Counted from the stretch's first letter, positions 20,298 to 29,936 are shown. The stretch is 64,000 bases of DNA from Shewanella putrefaciens (GCF_016406325.1 NZ_CP066370.1:2976001-3040000), one strand, 5' to 3'. Notes: generated by a model not told the origin, from the letters alone. Numbers and translations are program-made.

Positions 20298-20810
20298 TTA
20301 CAGTTTTTTGGTCATATAAAAACTGGTGAGCACTTGCCCCAGTTTTTGTTGATAGTTACGTTGGATTTGGACAAATCCCAATTGGGTAAACAACCCCTTA
20401 GATAAATAAGAGGCATCAACACTTAAGCTGGCATATCCCTGCCCCCTAGCCCACTGTTCTAACTCACAATAAACACGCCCACCCACCCCTTGGCGCTGCC
20501 AATCGGGGTGAATATAGAAGCTATCAATATAACCACGATGGTAATAATCGGTTTCAACGTTGATAAAACCAACACAAATCTTAGATAAGCTCTCGGTCGA
20601 TGTCACCAAAATAATCCAAGCTTGGGAACGACTTAAACGCAAATGCCAATGTTTAGCCGATCTTGGCGCTTTAGACCAAGCATTAAGCTGCGCTTGCGAA
20701 TAGCGTTCATGCTCAATGTTGTGGACACACAAGTGAAATAGCTCACTGACTGCTTGAGCATATTTAGGTTGGTAAGGTTGGATTTCCACTTGTCGAACAA
20801 GAGTCACCAT
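20298..20810 (-). CDS. GNAT family N-acetyltransferase
   Basis: GNAT domain with IDSFYIHPDWQRQGVGGRVYCELE (acetyl-CoA loop QRQGVG) and LFTQLGFV near the C-terminus. It resembles the YafP/ElaA-like small acetyltransferases. The ATG at 20810 is preferred over the TTG at 20819 because GGAG lies ten bases upstream of it. 170 aa. Substrate unknown. Possibly co-transcribed with the next GNAT gene. Confidence 0.85.
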   Translation of the reverse strand: MVTLVRQVEIQPYQPKYAQAVSELFHLCVHNIEHERYSQAQLNAWSKAPRSAKHWHLRLSRSQAWIILVTSTESLSKICVGFINVETDYYHRGYIDSFYIHPDWQRQGVGGRVYCELEQWARGQGYASLSVDASYLSKGLFTQLGFVQIQRNYQQKLGQVLTSFYMTKKL

Positions 20811-20914
20811 TGATTTCAAGCTCCAAATTAATCAACGATTATTCTGCCGCATTTTTTAGATTACCGACAGCATTAGCGCACTCTAAATAAGCAGGGAATA
20901 CGCCACTGAAAACA

Positions 20915-20943
20915 AAACGGCCTCGAAATTTTCGAGGCCGTTT
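20915..20943. terminator. Bidirectional hairpin/terminator
   Basis: AAACGGCCTCGAAA pairs perfectly with TTTCGAGGCCGTTT. It lies downstream of the minus-strand gene at 20980 and upstream of the GNAT gene. The T-run is short but the stem is very strong. Confidence 0.7.
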
Positions 20944-20979
20944 AATAACTGGCGTTCGCCAATGGCAATATTAACGCGA

Positions 20980-21282
20980 TTATTTCTTTTCGATTTGTCC
21001 AACAAAAAGCAATTTATCGAAGGTACGATTTAATGTTTTACTGGTGAACTCGTTCATCCACATTTGTTCAACAACGGCCACTTTATCACCTTTGTTAACT
21101 TCAGTTTGAGGACCAGCAGCCCAAAAAGTCTGATCTGCCTCTTTAATCTGAACATAGGTGTAACCACCGCCGTTCATTGTATCAACAACAGTTCCTTCAT
21201 GGGTTACGCCCTGTGCCCAAGCACTTGACATACCTAAGGCTAAGGTTGCTACTGCTGCTAATTTTACTAATTTTGCCATCAT
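20980..21282 (-). CDS. Small periplasmic GGYTYV-motif protein (NrfJ-like)
   Basis: 100 aa with a Sec signal peptide (LVKLAAVATLALGMSSAWAQ). The mature part has the pattern GTVVDTMNGGGYTYVQI...WAAGP...V.KGDKV and then M.EF.SKTLNRTFDKLLFVG. This short beta-rich, probably OB-fold-like family is found next to cytochrome genes such as nrfJ, but its function is not established. AAAGGAA precedes the first of two ATG codons. It is a single-gene unit. Confidence 0.75.
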   Translation of the reverse strand: MMAKLVKLAAVATLALGMSSAWAQGVTHEGTVVDTMNGGGYTYVQIKEADQTFWAAGPQTEVNKGDKVAVVEQMWMNEFTSKTLNRTFDKLLFVGQIEKK

Positions 21283-21408
21283 GCCTACGTTCCTTTTGTT
21301 TTGCTAATATGCTTCATTAAAGCATGTCAAAAGCAATAAATCGCCAATCTCTATCACGAAATACAACACCTATCGCAAAAGTATGATTTTTATCTCGTGG
21401 GAGGGAAC

Positions 21409-21618
21409 TCATTTCAATAGCGGTTTTAGCATTCCTTCCAAGCCATTAAGCTTAATTTCGTACATCAACGCTAACTGTTCTCCGAGCTTTCCTTGAGGAA
21501 ACCCCTGTTTATGAAACCACACAAGATAAGGCTCAGGTAATTCTAACAGTTTTCGTCCAGCATATTTACCAAAAGGCATAGTTTGGTTAACGGCATCGAT
21601 AAGCTGTTGCTGATCCAT
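21409..21618 (-). CDS. DUF3820 family protein
   Basis: 69 aa with the family pattern MPFGKYAGRKLLELPEPYLVWFHKQGFPQGKLGEQLALMYEIKLNGL. The same motif occurs as a C-terminal module in some exonucleases and in stand-alone proteins; no activity is known. GATAAT..ATG context without a strong ribosome site. Confidence 0.85.
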   Translation of the reverse strand: MDQQQLIDAVNQTMPFGKYAGRKLLELPEPYLVWFHKQGFPQGKLGEQLALMYEIKLNGLEGMLKPLLK

Positions 21619-21775
21619 ATTATCACCTTAGAGACAATGCTCCATACGTAATCTATGGTTCAAGATCCTACATCAGAAACTGAGTAAATACCTGCATCAA
21701 TCACTAACAATGCAAAGTAAATAACGCAGTCACACCAAACCGTGGGGAGTACAAACACTCCCGCGAATGCCTACA

Positions 21776-22234
21776 TTAGGCATAGATTTTCAATAAATTT
21801 GGACCAAGACTGGCACAATGGGAATGCACGAAACCATACTCAGTACACAAGCGCTCATCTTCTCCATAGGCATTTATACTCACACAAGTACCCGAATTAA
21901 CCTCCTCATCCACAAAGGTCATTACCCGTTCTAAGACTATTTTTGCAAGCCCATAATGTTGATATTCAGGAAGAACAATAAAATCTTCAATGGCCAAATG
22001 CGTAGGCCGATCTCGATAGACACAGGCTGTTGCAACCACATTTGACTGCATTTTCGCCGCTGCATCCTTAATCCGTACAGAAACCCAGTACAATACTTGG
22101 GACTGCCGATGATCCGCGAGGTCAACCCCTATCGATGGCCGTCCTACGGCATCACGTAGATAGAGTAACTCATGGAATAAAGGCGCTGATTCAACTAATT
22201 CAAATTCGATTGGCATAATAGTTTTGATATCCAT
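21776..22234 (-). CDS. GNAT family N-acetyltransferase
   Basis: 152 aa with a GNAT core: EDFIVLPEYQHYGLAKIVLERVM (acetyl-CoA loop QHYGLA) and a C-terminal AYGEDERLCTEYGFV segment in place of the usual Y.K.GF. Third acetyltransferase within 2.6 kb, but its sequence is distinct from the other two. Substrate unknown. The 291 bp upstream, shared with the divergent binding-protein gene, show no clear operator. Confidence 0.82.
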   Translation of the reverse strand: MDIKTIMPIEFELVESAPLFHELLYLRDAVGRPSIGVDLADHRQSQVLYWVSVRIKDAAAKMQSNVVATACVYRDRPTHLAIEDFIVLPEYQHYGLAKIVLERVMTFVDEEVNSGTCVSINAYGEDERLCTEYGFVHSHCASLGPNLLKIYA

Positions 22235-22525
22235 TTTGCATCCCTTCTCTAATGGTAAACATCAAGGTGATTAGACGGCATACTATGGAGATATTAATGG
22301 GATTATTTGGCAGTTTGATGACACTGACACCTATTTCCATACCTACTTTCGACTGATAAAAACGCCGTAACTCCCTTCAACTTTTTAAAATCTTTAGGTT
22401 ATCGTTTTTTATGCTATAAAACCCTCAAAAACCCCCGCATAAATTTTTATCCCGCCTATCATTAACATACAACAAGCATAAAAAATCGTTTCGTTAGTAT
22501 TACCGATAAAAATAAGGGGCATTTT

Positions 22526-23974
22526 TTGTTAAAAAAGCTTCATGTAGCACTCATTGGATTTGGATTGACGCTAGTGACGCCGTTGAAGGCTGAATTTTCA
22601 TTAGCTCAAATTCCACCACTGACAAATAAAACGCCTATCACTCTCGTGGCTGAAAAAGGATTTTGGACGGACTATCTCACCCAAGAAATGCTACCTAGAT
22701 TTACAGCAAAAACGGGCGTCAGTGTCAAAGTGGTCAGCACTGAACTTGAGTTAATGTTTAACCTTCAAACTCAGGCATTAAAACAAGGCGAAGGAACATA
22801 TGATTTGCTCACCATGGAAGCGGGATGGGCAAAAGAATGGGCATCGAATGGTTATACGGTTCCCCTCTTAGAATTAGCAAAACTTTACGATCCCGACGGT
22901 GAAAAAGCGATGGAGTGGTACCTTGAGCCTTATTACCCCTCCCTGCTCAATATTTTATCTTATTCAGGCGAAATTCATGCCATTCCCTATAATAACTATG
23001 TAATGGGGAGTCATTACCGTGAAGATCTTTTTAATCATCCCACTGAGCAGGCTCGCTTTTTAGAACGTTTCGGTTATCCATTAACGCCCGCCAAAACACC
23101 TGAAGAACTTCTCGACCAAGCCATGTTCTTTACCCGCAAAGCAGGTTCTGAACTTGGGGGGAAAACCTTATCGCACGATTTTTACGGTCTTGCATTAATG
23201 TCAGGTAATAAACCCCATATCAATGATGAGTTTTCGAGCATACTCTGGAGCCAAGGAGGAGCTTGGATGTGGCCTCGATTTAATAACCAACAAAAAATTA
23301 CTCATTTTGAAGTACCAATGATTAATCATGAGGCCATAAGAACCGCCGAGATTTACCGCAAATTGATGGCATATTCAGTGCCTGCAAATGAACAATTTGC
23401 CTTTAATGAGGCCGCAAATGCCATTGCTACAGGACAAGCCGCTATCTGGCCCTTTGCTTACAATAACCTATGGCCAATCTCTTTTCGTGTTGAGAAAAAT
23501 ATCCCTGGCGCACGCCTTGCGGTCGCTCAGGTTCCTGGAGGACACCCCTATAACGGAGCCTATGCCTTTGCAGTCAGCTATGACAGCAAGAACCCACAAG
23601 CAGCCTATTGGCTCCTTAAATATATGGGAACCTATGAAGCACAGTATGCCTATGCCCTTGGAGGAGGTAACCCCTGTCGTATGGATGTTGTCACTGCCCC
23701 TGAATTTAATAAAGAAGCATTAAGAGAAATCGCAGGGGCATTCAACGCCAGCCATATAGCAAATTTATTTTGGTCAACGAAGGTATTAACTTTTGGCCAC
23801 TTTACGACCACAGCAATGGGGCAAATCTACCCTGAACTGACTCAAGCATGTTATGCCGCGAGCCATAAAACGACAGATAGTACTGATATTTTCAGCAAAT
23901 TAAGTACTAAGATAAAAAATCTCCAAAATACCTATGGGGAAGTGCCTGCGATTGACAAGAAAGATGAAAAATGA
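22526..23974 (+). CDS. Periplasmic extracellular solute-binding protein (family 1), orphan
   Basis: 482 aa with a signal peptide (about residues 1-22, LTLVTPLKAEF), then a sugar-type ABC binding-protein fold with LTMEAGWAKEWASNGYTVPLLELA, IHAIPYNNYVMG.YRED and MGTYEAQYAYALGGG. It starts with TTG at 22526, with AAGGGG six bases upstream. No ABC permease or ATPase gene is nearby. Its stop overlaps the start of a diguanylate cyclase gene (ATGA), so I infer that it presents a ligand to that sensor rather than to a transporter. Confidence 0.85.
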   Translation: MLKKLHVALIGFGLTLVTPLKAEFSLAQIPPLTNKTPITLVAEKGFWTDYLTQEMLPRFTAKTGVSVKVVSTELELMFNLQTQALKQGEGTYDLLTMEAGWAKEWASNGYTVPLLELAKLYDPDGEKAMEWYLEPYYPSLLNILSYSGEIHAIPYNNYVMGSHYREDLFNHPTEQARFLERFGYPLTPAKTPEELLDQAMFFTRKAGSELGGKTLSHDFYGLALMSGNKPHINDEFSSILWSQGGAWMWPRFNNQQKITHFEVPMINHEAIRTAEIYRKLMAYSVPANEQFAFNEAANAIATGQAAIWPFAYNNLWPISFRVEKNIPGARLAVAQVPGGHPYNGAYAFAVSYDSKNPQAAYWLLKYMGTYEAQYAYALGGGNPCRMDVVTAPEFNKEALREIAGAFNASHIANLFWSTKVLTFGHFTTTAMGQIYPELTQACYAASHKTTDSTDIFSKLSTKIKNLQNTYGEVPAIDKKDEK

Positions 23975-25707
23975 CCTCTAAACGGTTGACAAGTTTAAAA
24001 CATAAAATCACCTTCGCCTTCTATATCATAGTGGGCATGGCGCTATTTAACGGTATTATCGCGCTTTTACTCTCCCACCAATTAAGGACCGAAATTGAAG
24101 ATTTAGTAACTGAAGATGTGGTAAAAGTCAGCACTGCATTAGAACTGGCTAAAGATACTGAAAAGCTACAAATCATCACGACCAGACTCAACCACTATGA
24201 TAATGAGTTACAACGTCTGCAGCTTTTAAGTGAACTAGCAACACAGTGGGGGCTGCTTATTGATAGCTCTCGAACAATCGCCAAGCTGGAGACCTCCCCT
24301 CAATTACAGCAAGCGATAAATAATATTATCGATACTCAACTTTATTATATGCAGCAAATACCGCTACTTAGCACATTGACTGATAATGCATTACAAGCAA
24401 AGTTACAGGCAGGAAATATTCAAGCTAACTTGACCAGTTTGGCATCCTCTTTTGGCGATAAGATGCAAGTCCAACTAAAACAAATACATAATAGTTACCC
24501 ACCACTTATGACCCAAAAAGACCTCAATGCAATCTCAAATAATATTAAAGAAAATCAATTTCTATCTGAATACCTTCATCAAGGGGAGCATCTTTTCACA
24601 TTACTTACCCAAGTCAAAAATGCTGAACATATTGTCGCGTTAAATCAACTCCAACGGGAGGCTATGCGCCATCTAATCAGTATGGAAACTGTGTTAGCCG
24701 CATTCGATAAAAATCAAAGTATATATGTAGATTGGCTATCGCAAATAAAACAAAATGTTGTTGGAGATGATAATTTATTTGAACTATCGCGTAATGCATT
24801 GAAAAGCAATAATATTGCTAATGCTCATTTAACCTATCAAGCAAATGCTGCACAGTTGGTTGCTACATTTACACAAACCCTTGTCGAACAAGTCGGCAGT
24901 GAAATCCAAAAAGCCGGAGGTGATCTTAAAAACCATAGTACGGCATTTGTTCTGCTTATCTTTTGTGGTGGCGTCTTGTACTGTTTTTTTATCTGGCTCA
25001 CAAGCTGGCACTTTATCGATAAGGGCATCATTAAACCCGTCATTGCCACACGCGATGCGATGGATGCCATCGCCAATGAAAAACTTGATACTCCAATGCC
25101 CATAACGGATAACCTTGAGCTTCAGCAAATGGTGAATTCACTCGCGACCTTAAAAACCTATGCCGCACAAGTCAAAGCCATGGCTGAAACCGATGGGTTA
25201 ACAGGCTGTTATAACCGCCGTTATTTAGATAATCAGATTGAAAAAGAATTGCTATATGCTAACGACCATCAAGTACCACTAAGTATTGTGATGTTTGATA
25301 TCGATAACTTTAAACAATTTAATGATCGATATGGACATGTGATAGGAGATCAGTGCCTAAAGCAAATCGTCAATGCCGCCAAGTCCATATTGCAGCGACC
25401 AACAGATACCCTTGCCCGTTATGGTGGAGAAGAATTTATGATCTTACTTCCATCAAGGCACCTTGAAGATGCATACAAAATTGCAGAACATTTACGGGAA
25501 ACGATTATAGATCTTAAGATCCCCCATGAAGACTCTCCCCATGCAGGTATTGTCACTATCAGTGCAGGTATTACCTGTTGGCATCCTCCCGAGCGACTCG
25601 ATACAAATAGCCTAATAAAGCGAGCCGACGAAGCCCTCTATCACGCAAAACTCACGGGGCGCAATCGCACTGAAACGCTTATTAACATTCCATTGCGTTA
25701 TTACTAA
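23971..25707 (+). CDS. Membrane-bound diguanylate cyclase (GGEEF) with periplasmic sensor domain
   Basis: 578 aa. A transmembrane helix (about residues 13-33) and a second (about 325-345, STAFVLLIFCGGVLYCFFIWL) bracket a roughly 290-residue helical periplasmic domain. A HAMP-like linker and a GGDEF domain follow, with the active-site GGEEF near residue 485. The product-inhibition I-site RPTD sits exactly five residues before it, so the enzyme should be active and feedback-regulated. It makes c-di-GMP. It is translationally coupled to the upstream binding protein, the probable ligand-sensing partner. Confidence 0.93.
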   Translation: MTSKRLTSLKHKITFAFYIIVGMALFNGIIALLLSHQLRTEIEDLVTEDVVKVSTALELAKDTEKLQIITTRLNHYDNELQRLQLLSELATQWGLLIDSSRTIAKLETSPQLQQAINNIIDTQLYYMQQIPLLSTLTDNALQAKLQAGNIQANLTSLASSFGDKMQVQLKQIHNSYPPLMTQKDLNAISNNIKENQFLSEYLHQGEHLFTLLTQVKNAEHIVALNQLQREAMRHLISMETVLAAFDKNQSIYVDWLSQIKQNVVGDDNLFELSRNALKSNNIANAHLTYQANAAQLVATFTQTLVEQVGSEIQKAGGDLKNHSTAFVLLIFCGGVLYCFFIWLTSWHFIDKGIIKPVIATRDAMDAIANEKLDTPMPITDNLELQQMVNSLATLKTYAAQVKAMAETDGLTGCYNRRYLDNQIEKELLYANDHQVPLSIVMFDIDNFKQFNDRYGHVIGDQCLKQIVNAAKSILQRPTDTLARYGGEEFMILLPSRHLEDAYKIAEHLRETIIDLKIPHEDSPHAGIVTISAGITCWHPPERLDTNSLIKRADEALYHAKLTGRNRTETLINIPLRYY

Positions 25708-25807
25708 GACATGTTTATAGGAAAATCCGTTTTATTTTTAACCAAGGAGTTGACTTTCAACTTTTCACCCCCATTTGCTAATATACTCACAACGTGAAAG
25801 GATCTCT

Positions 25808-26632
25808 ATGTTAGCTATTGTACTCACTCTCATGTTGGGCATTGGCGCTATCATTTGGCTACTCTCGAGTCGTTGGCGCAAAACCTTACATAGACGTAAA
25901 GTGATAGCCAAACCCTTTCCTAAGGTGTGGCGCGCAATCCTCAAGCAAAGATTGCCTTATTTTCATGCACTACCAAGCGATCTTCAACTTCAGCTTAAGC
26001 GGCATATTCAAATATTCATTGATGAAAAAAGCTTTATCGGATGCGATGGATTAGAGATTAATGATGAAGTTAAAGTCACCATTGCCGCCCAAGCCTGTCT
26101 GTTATTATTAAATCGGAAAACAGACTTTTATCCCAAACTGAAACAAATTTTGGTTTACCCTGATGCCTTTATCGTGAGTAATCAACAACAAGACACCAAT
26201 GGTGTTGTGTGGGAACAACGCAATATACTCGCTGGGGAATCATGGGAGCAGGGAAAAGTCGTCCTCTCATGGAAAAATACACTCGATGGTGCTGCCAATC
26301 CCCATGATGGCAACAATGTCGTGATCCACGAATTTGCCCATCAACTCGATCAAGAAGATGGGCACGCTAATGGAGCCCCCATTTTGCAACACAGTGCTGA
26401 CTACCTGACTTGGTCGACCGTACTAAGCCAAACTTTTGCCGAATTAGAAGAGTCAGCGGCACTTGGACGCCCTTCGCTATTTAATTATTATGGCGCCACT
26501 AACCCTGCTGAATTTTTTGCTGTTATCACTGAAGTTTTTTTTGAAAAACCCGAAGCACTGTATCAGCAGTATCCAAATCTTTATCGCGAAATCAGCCATT
26601 TCTATCAACTTGACCCAATAAACTGGCACTGA
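25808..26632 (+). CDS. mtfA: MtfA zinc-dependent peptidase (Mlc titration factor A)
   Basis: 274 aa. An N-terminal hydrophobic helix is followed by the MtfA domain with the zinc motif HEFAHQLDQEDG (HExxH) and a downstream Glu in NPAEFFAVITEVFFEKPE. In E. coli MtfA binds the glucose repressor Mlc and is an aminopeptidase. The N-terminal membrane helix is common in non-enteric homologues. The start is the ATG at 25808, with GAAAGGAT upstream, rather than the TTG eleven codons earlier. Confidence 0.9.
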   Translation: MLAIVLTLMLGIGAIIWLLSSRWRKTLHRRKVIAKPFPKVWRAILKQRLPYFHALPSDLQLQLKRHIQIFIDEKSFIGCDGLEINDEVKVTIAAQACLLLLNRKTDFYPKLKQILVYPDAFIVSNQQQDTNGVVWEQRNILAGESWEQGKVVLSWKNTLDGAANPHDGNNVVIHEFAHQLDQEDGHANGAPILQHSADYLTWSTVLSQTFAELEESAALGRPSLFNYYGATNPAEFFAVITEVFFEKPEALYQQYPNLYREISHFYQLDPINWH

Positions 26633-27036
26633 TGACTCAAAATTAATCATCTTGTAATTTGAATTTTCTACGGCAAACATACGGTAATGCACACATTAGC
26701 TCATTGCGAGAAGTCGAAGCATTATCCTGCATCACCAACGCCCTAGAAGTGCGAGAAGAACGTCATCCTTGGTAAGCTTTTCTAACGATTTGCCCATCTA
26801 ACACAGTGCAGCCATCATCTTTATCACCGTTCAAGTTTGTTCAATACCCACCCTTTATTTGAACTATTATCAGGTTTAAACCTATATCTACCCCAGTGAT
26901 ATATCCTGATGTCATAACAATTAAACGAAGAATGAACTATCGTTATTCAACTCAAATAACGAGTGGTTCGCATGGCGAAGGTAAGCACAAGAACTTGCCA
27001 GACGAACCTTTCGGACAGTAAATAGCGAAGGTTCAA
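26633..27036. other. Intergenic region without recognised gene
   Basis: A 404-bp gap between the mtfA and ltaE stop codons. It holds one 38-codon open stretch (about 26659-26775, ending ALEVREERHPW) that looks more like coding sequence than chance but matches nothing I know, and a 7-bp hairpin (CGTTATT at 26941-26947 with AATAACG at 26955-26961) without a T-run. It may be a remnant of a lost gene. Confidence 0.4.
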
Positions 27037-28050
27037 TTACGCTTGAAAATGTAACTTAAAGATATTTAGCACTTTATCAATATCCTGACGAGTAACATCC
27101 TTATGTGTAACGAAACGAATTGTCCGTCCAGGGCTAATTAAAATCCCAGCCTCTTGGCACCGTTTGGCCAATAACATAGCGTCAATATGCGGCGCCAAAG
27201 TCGCAAACACCATATTGGTTTGTACCGTGGTTAAATCAACCTCAAATTCGGCAAACTCGGTTAATTTCTGGGCAAAATAAGTTGCACTTTCATGATCTTC
27301 AGCAAGTCTCTCTACTTGTTCTGTCAATGCCAGTTTACCTGCAGCAGCTAATATCCCCGCTTGACGCATACCACCGCCAAGCATTTTACGCCAACGTATT
27401 GCCTTTTTAATCAAACGCTCATCACCTAAGAGTAATGAACCCACGGGCGCGCAAAGCCCCTTTGAAAGGCAGATGGAAACGGAATCAAAATGCGCAGTGA
27501 TATCACTAATAGGGATATTTTGTGCTACCGCAGCATTGGCTACTCTCGCCCCATCAAGGTGAATTTTCAAACCACGATGAAAAGCTAAAGCCTGTGCATT
27601 TGCCAGATAGGTCTGCGGTAATACTTTACCCGCAATGGTGTTTTCTAAACTCAATAAACGGGTGCGAGCAAAGTGGATATCATCAGGTTTAATCGCAGCC
27701 TCTATGTCTGCAAGCGCAATAGTGCCGTCCAATTGATTTATCAATGGCTGCGGCTGAATACTGCCTAAAACTGCAGCACCACCGCCCTCAAATTTATAAT
27801 TATGCGCCTGTTGGCCGCACAAATACTCATCCCCACGCTCACAATGAGCCATTAAAGCAAGTAAATTTGCTTGAGTGCCAGAAACCGTAAACAGCGCACT
27901 CTCAAAACCAAACATCTCAGCAGCCATATCCTGTAAGCTGTTTACGGTAGGATCATCACCATATACATCGTCTCCGACTTCAGCTCTGGACATAGCTAAC
28001 CGCATGGCTTCAGTAGGCTGGGTAACAGTATCACTGCGTAAATCTATCAT
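27037..28050 (-). CDS. ltaE: Low-specificity L-threonine aldolase
   Basis: PLP enzyme splitting L-threonine and allo-threonine into glycine and acetaldehyde. The N-terminus is MIDLRSDTVTQPTEAMR with the characteristic VGDDVYGDDPTVN. The PLP lysine lies in SICLSKGLCAPVGS (about residue 200), after HLDGARVANA. The ATG at 28050 has GAGGG upstream; the 18 extra codons upstream are not family-like. 337 aa, full length. Confidence 0.96.
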   Translation of the reverse strand: MIDLRSDTVTQPTEAMRLAMSRAEVGDDVYGDDPTVNSLQDMAAEMFGFESALFTVSGTQANLLALMAHCERGDEYLCGQQAHNYKFEGGGAAVLGSIQPQPLINQLDGTIALADIEAAIKPDDIHFARTRLLSLENTIAGKVLPQTYLANAQALAFHRGLKIHLDGARVANAAVAQNIPISDITAHFDSVSICLSKGLCAPVGSLLLGDERLIKKAIRWRKMLGGGMRQAGILAAAGKLALTEQVERLAEDHESATYFAQKLTEFAEFEVDLTTVQTNMVFATLAPHIDAMLLAKRCQEAGILISPGRTIRFVTHKDVTRQDIDKVLNIFKLHFQA

Positions 28051-28371
28051 CTTGCCCTCAATTTTATTTGCGTAATCACAATGAGTTAGTGACTCTAACG
28101 CCAAAGATAAAATTTGTATAGTTTGCCTAAGCCAAGAGCAACATAACCATTGCTAAGTCGCTATATTTATACTTTGAGAAACATTAAAGTAAAAATGAAT
28201 ATACTCTGATTATTTCAGCGGTTGAGAGATGAGCTAGCAAATGAAAAATCAGCGTTGAGCTTGGCGAATTACCCGTAAATAGATAGAATGCAGTGCGAAG
28301 GTTGTCATGCTACAGCTGAGTAAATTTATCGGTATTTTTGACTACCCTACCCACAATATATAAGGTGATTT
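28051..28371. other. Divergent intergenic region
   Basis: 321 bp separating ltaE from the OmpA-like gene. It must hold both promoters. It is AT-rich, with no inverted repeat or operator I can defend, and no reading frame of interest. Confidence 0.4.
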
Positions 28372-28965
28372 ATGGTGAATATATCCCTATTGCATTGGAT
28401 TAAGCCTTTACTTTTGATATTAGGACTAAGTCTAACATCACAGGTTTATGCTTGGCAGGATACCGATCAAGATGGTGTACCAGACATTAAAGACGCATGT
28501 CCAGATACCCCCATAAATACAAAAGTATTAGCAAATGGCTGCCCCCATGAAGTAGAAGTCACCACTCACAATATTCAATGTGACATCAATGATCCTAGTA
28601 CCTATTCAAGTACTGATTGTCATAATATCGAGACAGCAATCGTTTACTTTGAATTTGCGATTGCCGAGGTAGACTTATCGCAATGGAAATCTTTAGCTTT
28701 AGTCAAAGCATTCTTAGAAGCCAATAATGATGTCGCATTGATCTTAGTTGGGCACACTGACATTGTCGGTACACCTGAGTTTAATTATCAGCTATCGCTA
28801 CAGCGTGCTGAAAATGTGAGACGAATTTTGGTTGAAGACTATGGTTTTAACCCAAATCGATTTACCATTGTAGGTAAAGGTATATCTGAACCTGTCGCAG
28901 ATAATCGTTCTAGCGAAGGACGCGGATTAAATCGACGAGTACAATTTATCGTCAATAATAAATAG
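28372..28965 (+). CDS. OmpA-family peptidoglycan-binding protein with thrombospondin type 3 repeat
   Basis: 197 aa. A signal peptide (to about residue 27, LTSQVYA) is followed by one calcium-binding TSP3-type repeat (DTDQDGVPDIKDACPDTP) and an OmpA C-terminal domain (about 85-195) with LILVGHTDIVGTPEFN and LSLQRAENVRRIL plus RGLNRRV. There is no N-terminal beta-barrel, so it is probably a periplasmic protein that binds peptidoglycan. AAGGTGATTT precedes the ATG. The MscS gene follows after 34 bp. Confidence 0.88.
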   Translation: MVNISLLHWIKPLLLILGLSLTSQVYAWQDTDQDGVPDIKDACPDTPINTKVLANGCPHEVEVTTHNIQCDINDPSTYSSTDCHNIETAIVYFEFAIAEVDLSQWKSLALVKAFLEANNDVALILVGHTDIVGTPEFNYQLSLQRAENVRRILVEDYGFNPNRFTIVGKGISEPVADNRSSEGRGLNRRVQFIVNNK

Positions 28966-28999
28966 TTTTGTTAGCGTATTTTATTTAGGGAGTTATTCA

Positions 29000-29827
29000 A
29001 TGGAAAATCTAGAGGGTTTATTAAATCAAGCACCAGAATTATTGATGGCCTATGGTCTAAAAACTCTGTTCGCTATTATTATCTTTTTTGTCGGTAAATA
29101 TTTTTCAGGCGTAGCGCAAAAGGTTATACGTAAATTACTAAACAGCCGTAAAGTTGATCCAACTGTTGTGTCCTTTGTTGCAAACTTAACCTGGGCGATT
29201 GTGTTTGTCTTTACTATTATTGCAACATTAGGGCAAATTGGCGTACAAACAGCATCACTTGTTGCCGTTATCGGTGCAGCAGGTCTAGCTGTAGGTTTAG
29301 CGCTACAAGGTTCATTATCTAATTTTGCATCTGGCGTCTTAATGGTATTATTCCGTCCATGCCGTGTAGGTGATTATATTGAAGCCGCTGGTATTGCTGG
29401 TACTGTGGATGAAATCACTATTTTTTCAACAAAACTACGCACTCCTGATAATAAAGTTATTGTGGCACCAAACTCCTCAATTATGAATGGCACTATCACG
29501 AACTACTCAGCCTTAGAAAATCGCCGTATCGATCTTGTTATCGGTGTATCTTATAAAGCAGATATTGCATTAACTAAAAAAGTATTAACAGATATCTTAG
29601 ATAACAACCAATATGTACTAAAAGATCCGTCCTATACCGTTGGATTATCTGAACTGGGAAATTCCTCTATTAATTTTGTAGTTCGTCCTTGGGTTAAAAC
29701 GCCTAATTTTTGGGCTGCACGTTTTGAGATCCTTGAGCAAATAAAAAATGCTCTGGATGCCGCTAATATTGAAATTCCATTTCCGCAAATGGATATTCAT
29801 GTAAAGCAATTACCTGAAAATAAATAA
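29000..29827 (+). CDS. mscS: Small-conductance mechanosensitive channel, MscS family
   Basis: 275 aa, the size of E. coli MscS. Three N-terminal transmembrane helices end in the pore-lining TM3 GLAVGLALQGSLSNFASGVLMVLFRPCRVGD, followed by the beta domain and alpha/beta vestibule (TPDNKVIVAPNSSIMNGTITNYS). It opens on hypo-osmotic shock to release solutes. GGGAGTTATTCA precedes the ATG. Likely co-transcribed with the OmpA-like gene, since a terminator follows only mscS. Confidence 0.94.
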   Translation: MENLEGLLNQAPELLMAYGLKTLFAIIIFFVGKYFSGVAQKVIRKLLNSRKVDPTVVSFVANLTWAIVFVFTIIATLGQIGVQTASLVAVIGAAGLAVGLALQGSLSNFASGVLMVLFRPCRVGDYIEAAGIAGTVDEITIFSTKLRTPDNKVIVAPNSSIMNGTITNYSALENRRIDLVIGVSYKADIALTKKVLTDILDNNQYVLKDPSYTVGLSELGNSSINFVVRPWVKTPNFWAARFEILEQIKNALDAANIEIPFPQMDIHVKQLPENK

Positions 29828-29834
29828 TTCATAT

Positions 29835-29865
29835 TAAAAAAGGTCGGTTAATACCGACCTTTTTT
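29835..29865 (+). terminator. Intrinsic terminator after mscS
   Basis: AAAAAAGGTCGGT, loop TAAT, ACCGACCTTTTTT: a perfect stem and T-run eight bases after the stop. Confidence 0.92.
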
Positions 29866-29936
29866 ACAACTCATACAATTATTTTAGTGTAACTTAATGG
29901 TGAGTTGATACAGAAAGATGAATACGAGGAGATAAA

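Noticed and set aside
19704-22234. The GNAT genes as toxin-antitoxin acetyltransferases
   Set aside because: No DUF1778/RHH antitoxin gene adjoins any of them.
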